Source of the DNA: CAYXAA01 sp964462985
GTDB lineage: Bacteria > Pseudomonadota > Alphaproteobacteria > Rhizobiales > Stappiaceae
Reading direction: 5' to 3'
Length of the DNA stretch: 64,000 bases
NCBI GenBank assembly: GCA_964462985.1
Contig: CAYXAA010000002.1
Span: 1-64,000, forward strand
Shown: in pieces, positions 1 through 7,309 of the stretch
Position numbering within the stretch: position 1 is the first letter of the stretch
Layout of the letters: each line of letters starts with the position of its first letter
Notes under the pieces: model-generated
The model's database searches: none
The model's input: only the letters and a program-made list of their open reading frames with translations
Told to the model about the DNA's origin: nothing
Position numbers and translations under genes: made by a program

Positions 1-144
1 CCGACCGTCCCAGCTCGGAATCTGAACACCCTTGTAACCAAGATCCGCGGCCCATTTGACGATGGACGGCAGTGTGTTGAAGGGAGCAACGTCACCCGCG
101 AACTGCGCCAGAAACAGTCCCGGTCCCTTCATCGTTGCAGGCAT
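1..144 (-). CDS. Sugar phosphate isomerase/epimerase (TIM barrel), N-terminal fragment
   Basis: Only the first 48 codons are inside the window; the gene continues leftwards. The start is the ATG read from 144 to 142, preceded by a good GGAGGA ribosome site (about 151-156). The N-terminus has the phrases LAQFAGD, LGYKGVQIPSW and a WAADLGYKG helix, typical of the rhizobial xylose-isomerase-like TIM-barrel proteins that sit in sugar and inositol-type catabolic clusters. It is transcribed divergently from the epimerase at 490 and probably shares its regulatory region. The substrate cannot be told from this fragment, and the metal-binding residues lie outside the window. Confidence 0.72.
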   Translation of the reverse strand, partial: MPATMKGPGLFLAQFAGDVAPFNTLPSIVKWAADLGYKGVQIPSWDGR

Positions 145-225
145 CGATTCCTCCTCCCGTGCTAAGGCGCCGCGCACACAGGCGCAGCCCTCCGCAGGTA
201 CGCCGCAGCGGTGGCAACCGCCATC

Positions 226-236
226 TGGTAATACCA
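226..236. promoter_or_regulatory. FadR-type operator candidate TGGTAATACCA
   Basis: A perfect TGGT-N3-ACCA palindrome. TNGTNNNACNA is the established consensus for the FadR/FCD subfamily of GntR regulators, and a GntR/FCD gene is third in the adjacent operon (2561). It lies 82 bases upstream of the leftward gene. Regulator assignment is inference. Confidence 0.55.
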
Positions 237-399
237 AATGCATTCAACAGGTCAAGACAAGAACCCGGCACGAACAGACTCATACCTGCCCGTCTCATTA
301 TAACATCATGATATTTCAATATTATATTTTTGATTGCGCTCAAGTCGGTGATTGTTGTGCGCTGAGAGAGAATGCGCTAGAGGTGGAGCGAGCCTGAAT

Positions 400-410
400 T
401 GGTCGCACCA
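400..410. promoter_or_regulatory. FadR-type operator candidate TGGTCGCACCA
   Basis: A second perfect TGGT-N3-ACCA palindrome in the same gap, 174 bp from the first and 80 bases upstream of the epimerase start. Two sites flanking a divergent promoter suit repression or looping by the FCD regulator encoded in the operon. This is inference from the motif and its position. Confidence 0.55.
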
Positions 411-489
411 GTTTTTGGAGACAGCCGTCGAAACGCACAGCGCTGCGGCTCGAAGCTGGCGCAAACGGACTTCTGGGAGGAGGCAAGAC

Positions 490-1377
490 ATGCATCTGTC
501 GACACACAACTGGATGCGCGCGGAACCACTCGAGACGACACTGCGTCGCATCAAGAAGTTCGGATACGAATCTATCGAGATTTCGGGCGAGCCGACGCAG
601 TACGACGTGGCGGAGACACGCGCACTGCTCAAGGAACACGGCATCCGCTGCTGGGGCGCCGTGACGCTGACGCTGGGCGAACGCAACCTTGCGGCCAAGG
701 ATGAAGGTCAGCGGGCGCGCTCGGTGGACTACGTCAAGAGCGTCATCACCATGGTGTCGGAGCTCGACGGGGAAATTGTGACCCTGGTGCCGGCGACGGT
801 CGGCAAGGTGGTCCCGGACGCCACCGAGGAGGAAGAGTGGTCCTGGGTCGTCGACGCAACCCGGGAATGCTTCGATCATGCGCAGAAGAAGGGCGTGCGG
901 ATTGCGATCGAGCCGCTCAATCGCTTTGAGACCTACCTTTTCAATCGCTGCGCACAGGCACTCGCCCTCGCCGATGCCGTCAGCCCCGAGTGCGGCGTCT
1001 GTCTCGACGCTTTCCACCTCAACATCGAAGAGGAGGACATCTATGAGGCAATTCGGCTTGCCGGTAAGCGGCTGTTCGATTTCCACGTAGCGGACAACAA
1101 CCGGTTTGCTGCGGGACTCGGCCATCTGGATTGGCCGAAGATCGTCGGCACCTTGAAGGAAATCGGTTACGACGGTGCGTTGACAAACGAGTTCGTCGCC
1201 CCGGTCGACCGCACACCAGCCGCAAAATATCTCGACATGGTCGAGAGAAACCCGGTCGACATTTCGCCCGAGCAATTGAAGTTCATTCAGGATCACGGCT
1301 CGAGCCTGCTGACGGAATCGTTCTATGCTGACCAGATGCGCATCACGGCGGAGACGCTCCTGCCGCTGATCCGCTAG
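490..1377 (+). CDS. Sugar phosphate isomerase/epimerase (ketose 3-epimerase-like)
   Basis: A 295-residue AP-endonuclease-2-type TIM barrel related to D-tagatose/D-psicose 3-epimerases. The metal and catalytic set is visible: Glu141 in EPLNRFET, Asp173 in LDAFHLNIEE, His199 in FDFHVADNN and Glu234 in LTNEF. The ATG at 490 follows a GGGAGGAGG ribosome site; the longer frame from 352 lacks one. It heads an operon with a dehydratase (1388), a GntR regulator (2561) and a 2-hydroxyacid dehydrogenase (3296). That company suggests isomerisation of a ketose or keto-acid intermediate. Exact substrate unknown. Confidence 0.85.
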   Translation: MHLSTHNWMRAEPLETTLRRIKKFGYESIEISGEPTQYDVAETRALLKEHGIRCWGAVTLTLGERNLAAKDEGQRARSVDYVKSVITMVSELDGEIVTLVPATVGKVVPDATEEEEWSWVVDATRECFDHAQKKGVRIAIEPLNRFETYLFNRCAQALALADAVSPECGVCLDAFHLNIEEEDIYEAIRLAGKRLFDFHVADNNRFAAGLGHLDWPKIVGTLKEIGYDGALTNEFVAPVDRTPAAKYLDMVERNPVDISPEQLKFIQDHGSSLLTESFYADQMRITAETLLPLIR

Positions 1378-1387
1378 GCCTGCTGCG

Positions 1388-2557
1388 ATGCGGATCAAGT
1401 CGGCACAGGCATGGTGGGTCCGGATCCCGATCGAGGCGAGCCGGCAGCATCGCAGCGATTTCGGTCAGCTCCAGACATTCGACGCCGCGATCCTGCGCAT
1501 CGAGACAGACGACGGGCTGGTCGGCTGGGGCGAGGGCAAGAATGCGGCCGGCAGCGCCGGCACCTATGCGGCGCTGGTCCACCTGCTGAACAACGAGATC
1601 GCGCCCCGACTGATTGGTCGCGATCCCGCCGACATCGTCCAGATATGGGAGATGCTTTACAACGGCGTGCGGTATGAGACCGCTGCGGCCGAGGGTCATG
1701 CCATGCCCGAACTGTCGCGGCGCGGCCTATCCGTCGCCGCCATCAGCGCCGTCGATATCGCGCTCTGGGACATCCTGGGCAAGTCGCTCGGGCAGCCCGT
1801 GTGGCGGCTTCTCGGCGGACGCAAGGCGGATCGGATGCCGGCGTATGCATCCGGAGGCTGGGCCGATGTCGACAAGATCGGCGAGCAGTTGCAGTCTTAC
1901 ATTGCGGCCGGCGGGTTCCGCGCCGTGAAGATGCGCGTCGGCGCGATGGACGGCGCTCCGCACATATCCGCTGCACGGGTTAAGGCTGCGCGCGCAGCAC
2001 TCGGCCCCGACGTCCAGTTGATGGTCGACGCTCACGGTACCTATACCGTGGCCGACGCCAAGCGCTTCGTTCAGCTCGTTTCCGACTGCGACCTGACTTG
2101 GTTCGAAGAACCGGTAATTGCCGACGACAAGGCCGGCATGGCGGAGGTTCGCTTGCATGGGCCGGTCCCGATCGCCGCCGGTGAATCGGAGGCGACCCGT
2201 TTCGCCTTCCGCGATCTTGCGATGCTGAAATCGGCTGACGTCTTCCAGCCCGACCCGGCGTTTTGCGGTGGCATCACCGAGGCCATGCGGATCGGTACGA
2301 TCGCCAGCGCCTTCAATCTTCGATTCGCACCTCACCTTTGGGCGGGTGCGCCTTGTTTCTTCGCAGGCTTGCATGTATGCGCGGCGTCGCCGGCGAGTTT
2401 CATCATCGAGTATTCGCTCGGGGCGAACCCGATGATTCACGACCTGGCGCAAGAGGAGATATCGGTGGCGGACGGCATGATCGAGATCCCCGATCGTCCC
2501 GGCCTTGGCTTTACCATTGCAGAGCAGGTCCTTGAGACCTTCGCGCAGAGATGTTGA
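1388..2557 (+). CDS. Enolase-superfamily sugar acid dehydratase (mandelate racemase type)
   Basis: A 389-residue member of the mandelate racemase/muconate-lactonizing group. An N-terminal capping domain is followed by a TIM barrel with a KMR acid/base motif (Lys181, Arg183), the Mg2+ ligands Asp214 (VDAHG), Glu240 (WFEEP) and Glu266 (AGESE), and an Asp289/His316 dyad (QPDPAF, APHLW). The Lys plus Asp-His pattern is that of acid-sugar dehydratases such as galactonate or rhamnonate dehydratase. It starts 10 bases after the epimerase and ends 3 bases before the GntR gene, so co-transcription is likely. Dehydration of an aldonate to a 2-keto-3-deoxy acid is the inferred reaction. Confidence 0.83.
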   Translation: MRIKSAQAWWVRIPIEASRQHRSDFGQLQTFDAAILRIETDDGLVGWGEGKNAAGSAGTYAALVHLLNNEIAPRLIGRDPADIVQIWEMLYNGVRYETAAAEGHAMPELSRRGLSVAAISAVDIALWDILGKSLGQPVWRLLGGRKADRMPAYASGGWADVDKIGEQLQSYIAAGGFRAVKMRVGAMDGAPHISAARVKAARAALGPDVQLMVDAHGTYTVADAKRFVQLVSDCDLTWFEEPVIADDKAGMAEVRLHGPVPIAAGESEATRFAFRDLAMLKSADVFQPDPAFCGGITEAMRIGTIASAFNLRFAPHLWAGAPCFFAGLHVCAASPASFIIEYSLGANPMIHDLAQEEISVADGMIEIPDRPGLGFTIAEQVLETFAQRC

Positions 2558-2560
2558 ACG

Positions 2561-3286
2561 ATGAAGGAAAACAATCTCCTGCCGGATCTGGCGGCTTTTC
2601 TCTATGCGCAGTCGCAGGCGAGCAACGGCCGTCTTCCGTCCGAGCGGGAACTTGCTGACCATTTTTCCGTCAGCCGCGGCCAAATTCGGGAGGCTCTGGC
2701 CGTCCTCGAGGCGATGCGCATCGTCGAGCGCCGCGCCAAGTCCGGCATCTATCTGACGACGAACCAGGCGAGCGTCGAGGCGATGGCCCTGTTCGCTCGG
2801 GCTGGCGTTCCGCTCGACCCGATCCAGATCTACGAGACGGTAGAGCTGAGAAAGATTCATGAGATCAAGGCCGCCGAGCTCGCCTGTGCACGGGCGACGG
2901 AGGAGAACTTCGAGCGTCTCCGCGAGATCCTGAAGGCCTCGGAGGAACGGCTTGCGTCAGGTAAGGGGCTGGCACGCGAGGATCGCGACTTCCATCTCGA
3001 GATCGTTCGTGCCACGAAGAACAGCGTCTTTCACAAGGTCTGCAGCGTCTACTACATCATGGGCGAGCATCGACTGCCGATCTATTTCGGCGATCCGGAA
3101 CGCGGCCGGCGCTCCCACGCCGAGCACATCCAGATCTTCGAGGCCCTGCTGCGCAGGGACGGCAATCTCGCTCAGGCGCTGATGAGCGCTCACCTGACGG
3201 GCGCCGAGAGCTACTGGAAGGGCCTGATCGGCTCGCCCGGTGCAGACGACCGTCGCGAGGGTCAGCTCGAGTCCGCACAGGGGTGA
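2561..3286 (+). CDS. GntR-family regulator, FadR/FCD type
   Basis: A 241-residue regulator. Residues about 1-70 form a GntR winged helix-turn-helix (LPSERELADHFSVSRGQIREAL); residues about 85-230 form an FCD ligand domain whose DRDFHLEI and later His residues match the metal-binding pocket of this class. It sits inside the operon it probably controls, 3 bases after the dehydratase stop. Family members bind TNGTNNNACNA operators, and two perfect copies lie upstream of the operon. The effector is probably a sugar acid or keto-acid intermediate (inference). Confidence 0.86.
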   Translation: MKENNLLPDLAAFLYAQSQASNGRLPSERELADHFSVSRGQIREALAVLEAMRIVERRAKSGIYLTTNQASVEAMALFARAGVPLDPIQIYETVELRKIHEIKAAELACARATEENFERLREILKASEERLASGKGLAREDRDFHLEIVRATKNSVFHKVCSVYYIMGEHRLPIYFGDPERGRRSHAEHIQIFEALLRRDGNLAQALMSAHLTGAESYWKGLIGSPGADDRREGQLESAQG

Positions 3287-3295
3287 GGCAGTCAG

Positions 3296-4288
3296 GTGCC
3301 GGTCATCTTCTCCACGCACAGCCTTCATCCGCGCGCCGTTGGAATCCTGGAGAATGCCGGCGACTTCATCGTCGCGAGCGCAACCGATCAAAAGACGCTG
3401 CTGCGTGAAGGCCGCGACGCCGATGTCATCATCGTGCGTGCTCCGCTGCCGGTTGCCCTGTTCGATAATCCGCCGCGCCTGCGCGCTGCGATCCGGCATG
3501 GCGCAGGTCTCGACATGATCCCGGTCGATGCGGCGACGGCGGCCGGCGTTCTCGTGGCGAACGTGCCAGGTGTCAACGCCAAGACCGTGGCAGAGCACGT
3601 CATCATGGTGACTCTGGCACTGACACGGCGGCTTCGGCAGGTCGACCGCGACCTGCGGCGTGCCGGCTGGAGCGCTGGGCGGGCCCATTCCGATCTGGGC
3701 CGCGACCTTGCCGGCCGGACAATGGGCATTGTCGGCATGGGTGCGGTCGGACGGGCCGTGTCCAGGATCGCCAGCTTCGGCTTCGGACTGGACGTCGTGA
3801 CTGCGACCCGCAGCGCCGCCTCGATACCCGAGGGCGCCGTCAAGGTCGATCTCGACACGTTGATCTCCCAGTCCGACGTGATCGTGCTGTGCTGCCCGCT
3901 TACCGCGGAAACCAGGGGCCTGATCAGCGCCGAGCGGATTGCCCGGATGAAGCCCGACGCCCTCCTCATAAATGTCTCGCGCGGTCCGGTCGTCGACGAG
4001 GAGGCCGTGCTGTCGGCACTTCGGACCGGGTCGATTGCCGGGGCGGCCCTGGACGTGTTCTCGGCTCAGCCCCTGCCACCGGATCATCCGCTGTTCGCCC
4101 TCGACAATGTCATCCTCACCCCGCATGCAGCAGGCATCACCGAGGATTCCATGATGCGGATGGGGACCGGCGCGGCGGAAGAGGCGGTCCGGATCCTGTC
4201 AGGTGACCTTCCCAGGAACTTCTGTAATCCCGAGGTGGAAGCCCGTTACCGCCGCCGCTTTCCGGCACAAGGACCTGATGCGAAATAG
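3296..4288 (+). CDS. D-isomer-specific 2-hydroxyacid dehydrogenase
   Basis: A 330-residue NAD(P)-dependent dehydrogenase of the hydroxypyruvate/phosphoglycerate dehydrogenase family. The GTG start at 3296 follows a GGTGAGG ribosome site. The Rossmann motif is GMGAVGR (148-153), the catalytic Arg229 lies in NVSRGPVV and His277 in LTPHAAG. The usual catalytic Glu of the DVFxxEP motif is Gln258 here (DVFSAQPL), which is noteworthy. It probably reduces or oxidises a 2-keto or 2-hydroxy acid from the dehydratase pathway. It is the last gene of the operon and converges on the ABC ATPase ending at 4362. Confidence 0.84.
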   Translation: MPVIFSTHSLHPRAVGILENAGDFIVASATDQKTLLREGRDADVIIVRAPLPVALFDNPPRLRAAIRHGAGLDMIPVDAATAAGVLVANVPGVNAKTVAEHVIMVTLALTRRLRQVDRDLRRAGWSAGRAHSDLGRDLAGRTMGIVGMGAVGRAVSRIASFGFGLDVVTATRSAASIPEGAVKVDLDTLISQSDVIVLCCPLTAETRGLISAERIARMKPDALLINVSRGPVVDEEAVLSALRTGSIAGAALDVFSAQPLPPDHPLFALDNVILTPHAAGITEDSMMRMGTGAAEEAVRILSGDLPRNFCNPEVEARYRRRFPAQGPDAK

Positions 4289-4361
4289 CGGATCGGTCTC
4301 CGCGCGATCGTGCCCAGCCGTGACCGCGACCTGCTCTCCGTCACATCCGGTGCGCCACTCT

Positions 4362-5435
4362 TCAACCGAAAGACACGCCGCCAATGCGGGCGCCGCTGTC
4401 GGCGGCAAAGAGGTGCAGCTTCTCGCGGCGCAAGCGGAGCGGCAGCCGCTGGCCGGGGGCAACATCCAGATCCGGCGATAACCGCACGGTCATAGGATGA
4501 CGGCCGAGCAGGCAGTTCGCCAGAATTTCGGATCCGACGGGCTCGACCACGTCGACGAGGGCGATGACGTCCTCCTCGCCAGCAGGCACGGCGATCATGT
4601 CCTCAGGCCTGACGCCGAGAAGAAGGTCGCGGCCCTCCCCCTCACCGGCCTGGACCACCGCAACCGCAAGGCTGTCTGCGCGCAGACAGCCACCTTCGAT
4701 CCGCGCCGGCAACATGTTCATCTGCGGCGAGCCGATGAATTCGGCGACGAAGCGGTCCACCGGCCGGGTGTAGAGCTCCATTGGCGCGCCCTGCTGCACC
4801 AGACGTCCATCCTTCAGCACGACAACCCGATCAGCCAGTGTCAAGGCTTCAACCTGATCGTGGGTGACGTAGATGGTCGTTCGGCCCAGCATCGCGTGCA
4901 GGCGCTTGATACCGGTGCGCATCTCGACCCTGAGCTTGGCATCAAGGTTCGACAGCGGCTCGTCGAACAGGAAGGCCTGCGGCCGCCTCACGATGGCGCG
5001 GCCCATGGCGACGCGCTGCCGCTGACCACCCGACAGCTCGGACGGTCGGCGCGACAGCAGCGGCGTGATCTGCAGGATCTCGGCCGCCTCGGTCACGGCG
5101 GCGGCAATCTCCGCCCGCGGGGTGCCGCGCATCTTCAGACCGAAGCCGATATTCTCGGCAACCGTCATATGCGGATAGAGCGCGTAGTCCTGGAACACCA
5201 TGGCGATATCGCGGTAGCGGGGCTCGACCGCGTTGACGACCCTGTCGCCGATCAGGATCTGTCCAGCCGTGACCTCTTCCAGCCCGGCAATCATGCGCAA
5301 GAGGGTTGATTTCCCGCACCCGGACGGCCCGACGAAAGCAACGAATTCGCCGTCTCGGATGGCAAGATCGATACCGTGGACGGCCCGCACACGGCCGTAA
5401 TCCTTGACGATGCCCTGAAGTGTGATCGCCGCCAT
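4362..5435 (-). CDS. Carbohydrate ABC transporter ATP-binding protein (MalK/UgpC type)
   Basis: A 357-residue CUT1-family ATPase. It shows Walker A GPSGCGKST (36-44), the signature LSGGQ (134-138), Walker B FLFDEP with catalytic Glu159, and a C-terminal TOBE/regulatory domain. It energises sugar uptake at the inner membrane. It diverges from the GntR gene at 5646, whose operon carries a binding protein (7306) and two permeases (8678, 9568) but no ATPase, so this is the likely motor for that importer. Its 3' end faces the 2-hydroxyacid dehydrogenase across 73 bases. Confidence 0.9.
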   Translation of the reverse strand: MAAITLQGIVKDYGRVRAVHGIDLAIRDGEFVAFVGPSGCGKSTLLRMIAGLEEVTAGQILIGDRVVNAVEPRYRDIAMVFQDYALYPHMTVAENIGFGLKMRGTPRAEIAAAVTEAAEILQITPLLSRRPSELSGGQRQRVAMGRAIVRRPQAFLFDEPLSNLDAKLRVEMRTGIKRLHAMLGRTTIYVTHDQVEALTLADRVVVLKDGRLVQQGAPMELYTRPVDRFVAEFIGSPQMNMLPARIEGGCLRADSLAVAVVQAGEGEGRDLLLGVRPEDMIAVPAGEEDVIALVDVVEPVGSEILANCLLGRHPMTVRLSPDLDVAPGQRLPLRLRREKLHLFAADSGARIGGVSFG

Positions 5436-5609
5436 CCAGGTCCTCCGCTTGTCAGGTCAACGGCGTTGTTTCGGAGCCTATGGCGAAAGCCAGACGGTCC
5501 GAAACGCAGGTTGGCCCTGCACCCTTTCTCTCCATGGGTCCCGGCCCTATCCGCCCCAATTCCCGCATCATGCTTCAGGGGTTTGCGTCTTTCCCGTTTT
5601 GCTGTATCC

Positions 5610-5636
5610 ATTATCGTTATTGATAATGATAATCAA
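5610..5636. promoter_or_regulatory. AT-rich overlapping palindromes in divergent promoter
   Basis: Between the ATPase and the GntR gene, bases 5610-5633 form an imperfect 24-bp palindrome (20 of 24 positions symmetric), and 5620-5636 form an odd-centred one of type TTGATNATNATNATCAA. They end 9 bases before the GntR start codon, so a bound protein could block both transcription and translation. It is a strong operator candidate for the GntR regulator at 5646. The same bases also resemble part of a Fur box. Confidence 0.55.
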
Positions 5637-5645
5637 CCACAGCCA

Positions 5646-6341
5646 ATGGCAATCGAGTCCTTCACCTCCCGGCTTCCGGACGCAGGCGCCTCGGGATCGC
5701 GCCGCAGCCAGGCGATCTACGCGATCCTGCAGCGTGAGATCGTGCTCGGCGTGCTTGCGCCGCGCTCGGCCCTGTTGGAGCTTGAATTGGCACAGCGGTT
5801 CGGCGTGAGCCAGGGAACAATCCGCGAGGCCCTGTTGCGGCTTCAGGAGGAAGGGCTGGTGCTGCGCCAGGCGCACCGCGGAACCACCGTCGCCGACTGC
5901 CGGGCGGTCGATGCGGAGGAACTAATCCGGCTCCGACACGACATCGAGTGCCGCGGCGTGCGCCGTGCAATCGCCAGCCGCGGCAAGGCTCTGGCGACGA
6001 TGCTAACCGAGGAGCTTGAAGCCATGCAGGCGGCTGCGCGGGCCGGAGATGAGTACCTGCTTTCCGTTCACGATCGTGCCTTCCACTTGCGCCTTTACCG
6101 CTGTGCGGACCTGCCCCCGATCGAGCCCGTGTTGGCCCGCACACTGGTGCATGTGCATCGCTACAAGATTCTCAGCTCCTCCCAGGAGCGCGACCTGATG
6201 GAAACGGCAAACCGGCACGGTGCGATCGTCGACGCCCTGGCAGCAGCGGATGCTGATCGAGCGGTGGCGGCCCTGTCGCACCACATCACCACGATCGTCG
6301 ACCTTGGCCCCTCGATGCTGAATGACGGGGGCGCACCATGA
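5646..6341 (+). CDS. GntR-family regulator, FCD type
   Basis: A 231-residue transcription factor. An N-terminal winged helix (residues about 15-80, with LELAQRFGVSQGTIREALLRL) is followed by an alpha-helical FCD domain containing the metal-pocket His residues of HDRAFHLRL and the C-terminal RHGAI...LSHHI region. The ATG at 5646 is the only in-frame Met near the start of homology; the frame runs further upstream without coding character. It overlaps the esterase gene by 4 bases. As first gene of the importer operon and divergent from its ATPase, it probably controls both (inference). Confidence 0.84.
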   Translation: MAIESFTSRLPDAGASGSRRSQAIYAILQREIVLGVLAPRSALLELELAQRFGVSQGTIREALLRLQEEGLVLRQAHRGTTVADCRAVDAEELIRLRHDIECRGVRRAIASRGKALATMLTEELEAMQAAARAGDEYLLSVHDRAFHLRLYRCADLPPIEPVLARTLVHVHRYKILSSSQERDLMETANRHGAIVDALAAADADRAVAALSHHITTIVDLGPSMLNDGGAP

Positions 6342-7309
6342 TGGCACGCCCCACAGCCGAAATGCAGGCCGTGCTCGACCGACTGGCAGTGGAGGATGCC
6401 GGACTTCCCGATCCGACCACGCTCGCCCCTGCCGCCGGCCGTGCCCAGGCCGCGCGCGCGAACCGAAGGTGGAATCGGGATCTTCCCGAGTTGGCGGTAG
6501 AAATCGTCACAATTCCGGGCGGCGCCGGGCAGGACATGGTGTGTCGGCTCTATCGGCCGGAAAGCTGCGGTCCCGGTGCGGTGCTGCATCTGCACGGTGG
6601 CGGTTTTGCCTTTTGCGACCTTGACACGCACGAACGCGCCAGCCGGCTGCTGGCGCTGTCCTGCGGCGTTCCGGTGCTGGCCTGCGACTATCGCCTCGCG
6701 CCCGAACATCCCTATCCCGCTGGGCTCGACGACTGCCGTGCGGCATGGCGTGCGCTTCGTGACGGTCGTTTCGACCTGGGCGGTCCACTGGCCGTTGCCG
6801 GCGACAGTGCCGGGGCGAATCTCGCCGTAGCGCTCATGCTGGCCGAGGCAGCCGAGCATCACCCCCTCCCCGACGCTGGCCTGCTGTTCTACGGAGTCTT
6901 CGGCGCAGACTTTTCGACGCCCTCCTACCTCGGTTTTGCCAATGGCCCGGGACTGACGCGGAACAAGATGATCCGCTACTGGGACTGGTATGCCCCGCCG
7001 GACCTCCGCCGCTCGCCGTTGGTTGCCCCGATCGAGGCGACCGACGAGCAACTGCTGGGGCTGCCACCACTCTACGTGACGGCCGCGGGCATCGACCCTC
7101 TGAGATCTGAGGCCGAGGCGTTCCACGCCCGCCTGACCGCGCTCGGCCGCGGCGATCTGTTTCGGCTGCACGAGGGCGTCGTCCACGGCTTCATGCAGAT
7201 GAGCCTCGTACTCGAGGAAGCGAGGACCGCCTTCGCGGAGGCAGGAAACGCCTTCCGCACATTGACCCGAAAGAGGACAACCAAGGAAGAAAGGGAGGAA
7301 AACACATGA
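6338..7309 (+). CDS. Alpha/beta hydrolase, hormone-sensitive-lipase (esterase) family
   Basis: A 323-residue alpha/beta-hydrolase-fold-3 protein with the complete HSL set: oxyanion HGGG at 86-89, nucleophile Ser157 in GDSAG, Asp253 in GIDPLRSE and His283 in VVHGF. No signal peptide, so it is cytosolic. It overlaps the regulator upstream and the binding-protein gene downstream by 4 bases each, so it is locked into the importer operon. A natural role would be hydrolysing an ester or acetyl group from the imported compound, or a lactone made from it. That role is inferred from context only. Confidence 0.86.
   Translation: MMARPTAEMQAVLDRLAVEDAGLPDPTTLAPAAGRAQAARANRRWNRDLPELAVEIVTIPGGAGQDMVCRLYRPESCGPGAVLHLHGGGFAFCDLDTHERASRLLALSCGVPVLACDYRLAPEHPYPAGLDDCRAAWRALRDGRFDLGGPLAVAGDSAGANLAVALMLAEAAEHHPLPDAGLLFYGVFGADFSTPSYLGFANGPGLTRNKMIRYWDWYAPPDLRRSPLVAPIEATDEQLLGLPPLYVTAAGIDPLRSEAEAFHARLTALGRGDLFRLHEGVVHGFMQMSLVLEEARTAFAEAGNAFRTLTRKRTTKEEREENT

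Larger units (their letters stand above)
145..489. promoter_or_regulatory. Divergent intergenic region
   Basis: This 345-base gap separates two divergent catabolic genes and holds no convincing gene. It contains an AT-rich stretch near 296-345, the likely core-promoter area, and two perfect 11-bp palindromes described separately (226-236 and 400-410). A short open frame starting at 352 runs into the epimerase gene, but the strong GGAGGA ribosome site near 476-483 places the real start at 490. Confidence 0.6.

Noticed and set aside
5622..5640. Fur box
   Set aside because: Only the first 14 of 19 bases match and no iron gene is adjacent; an operator for the neighbouring GntR is simpler.
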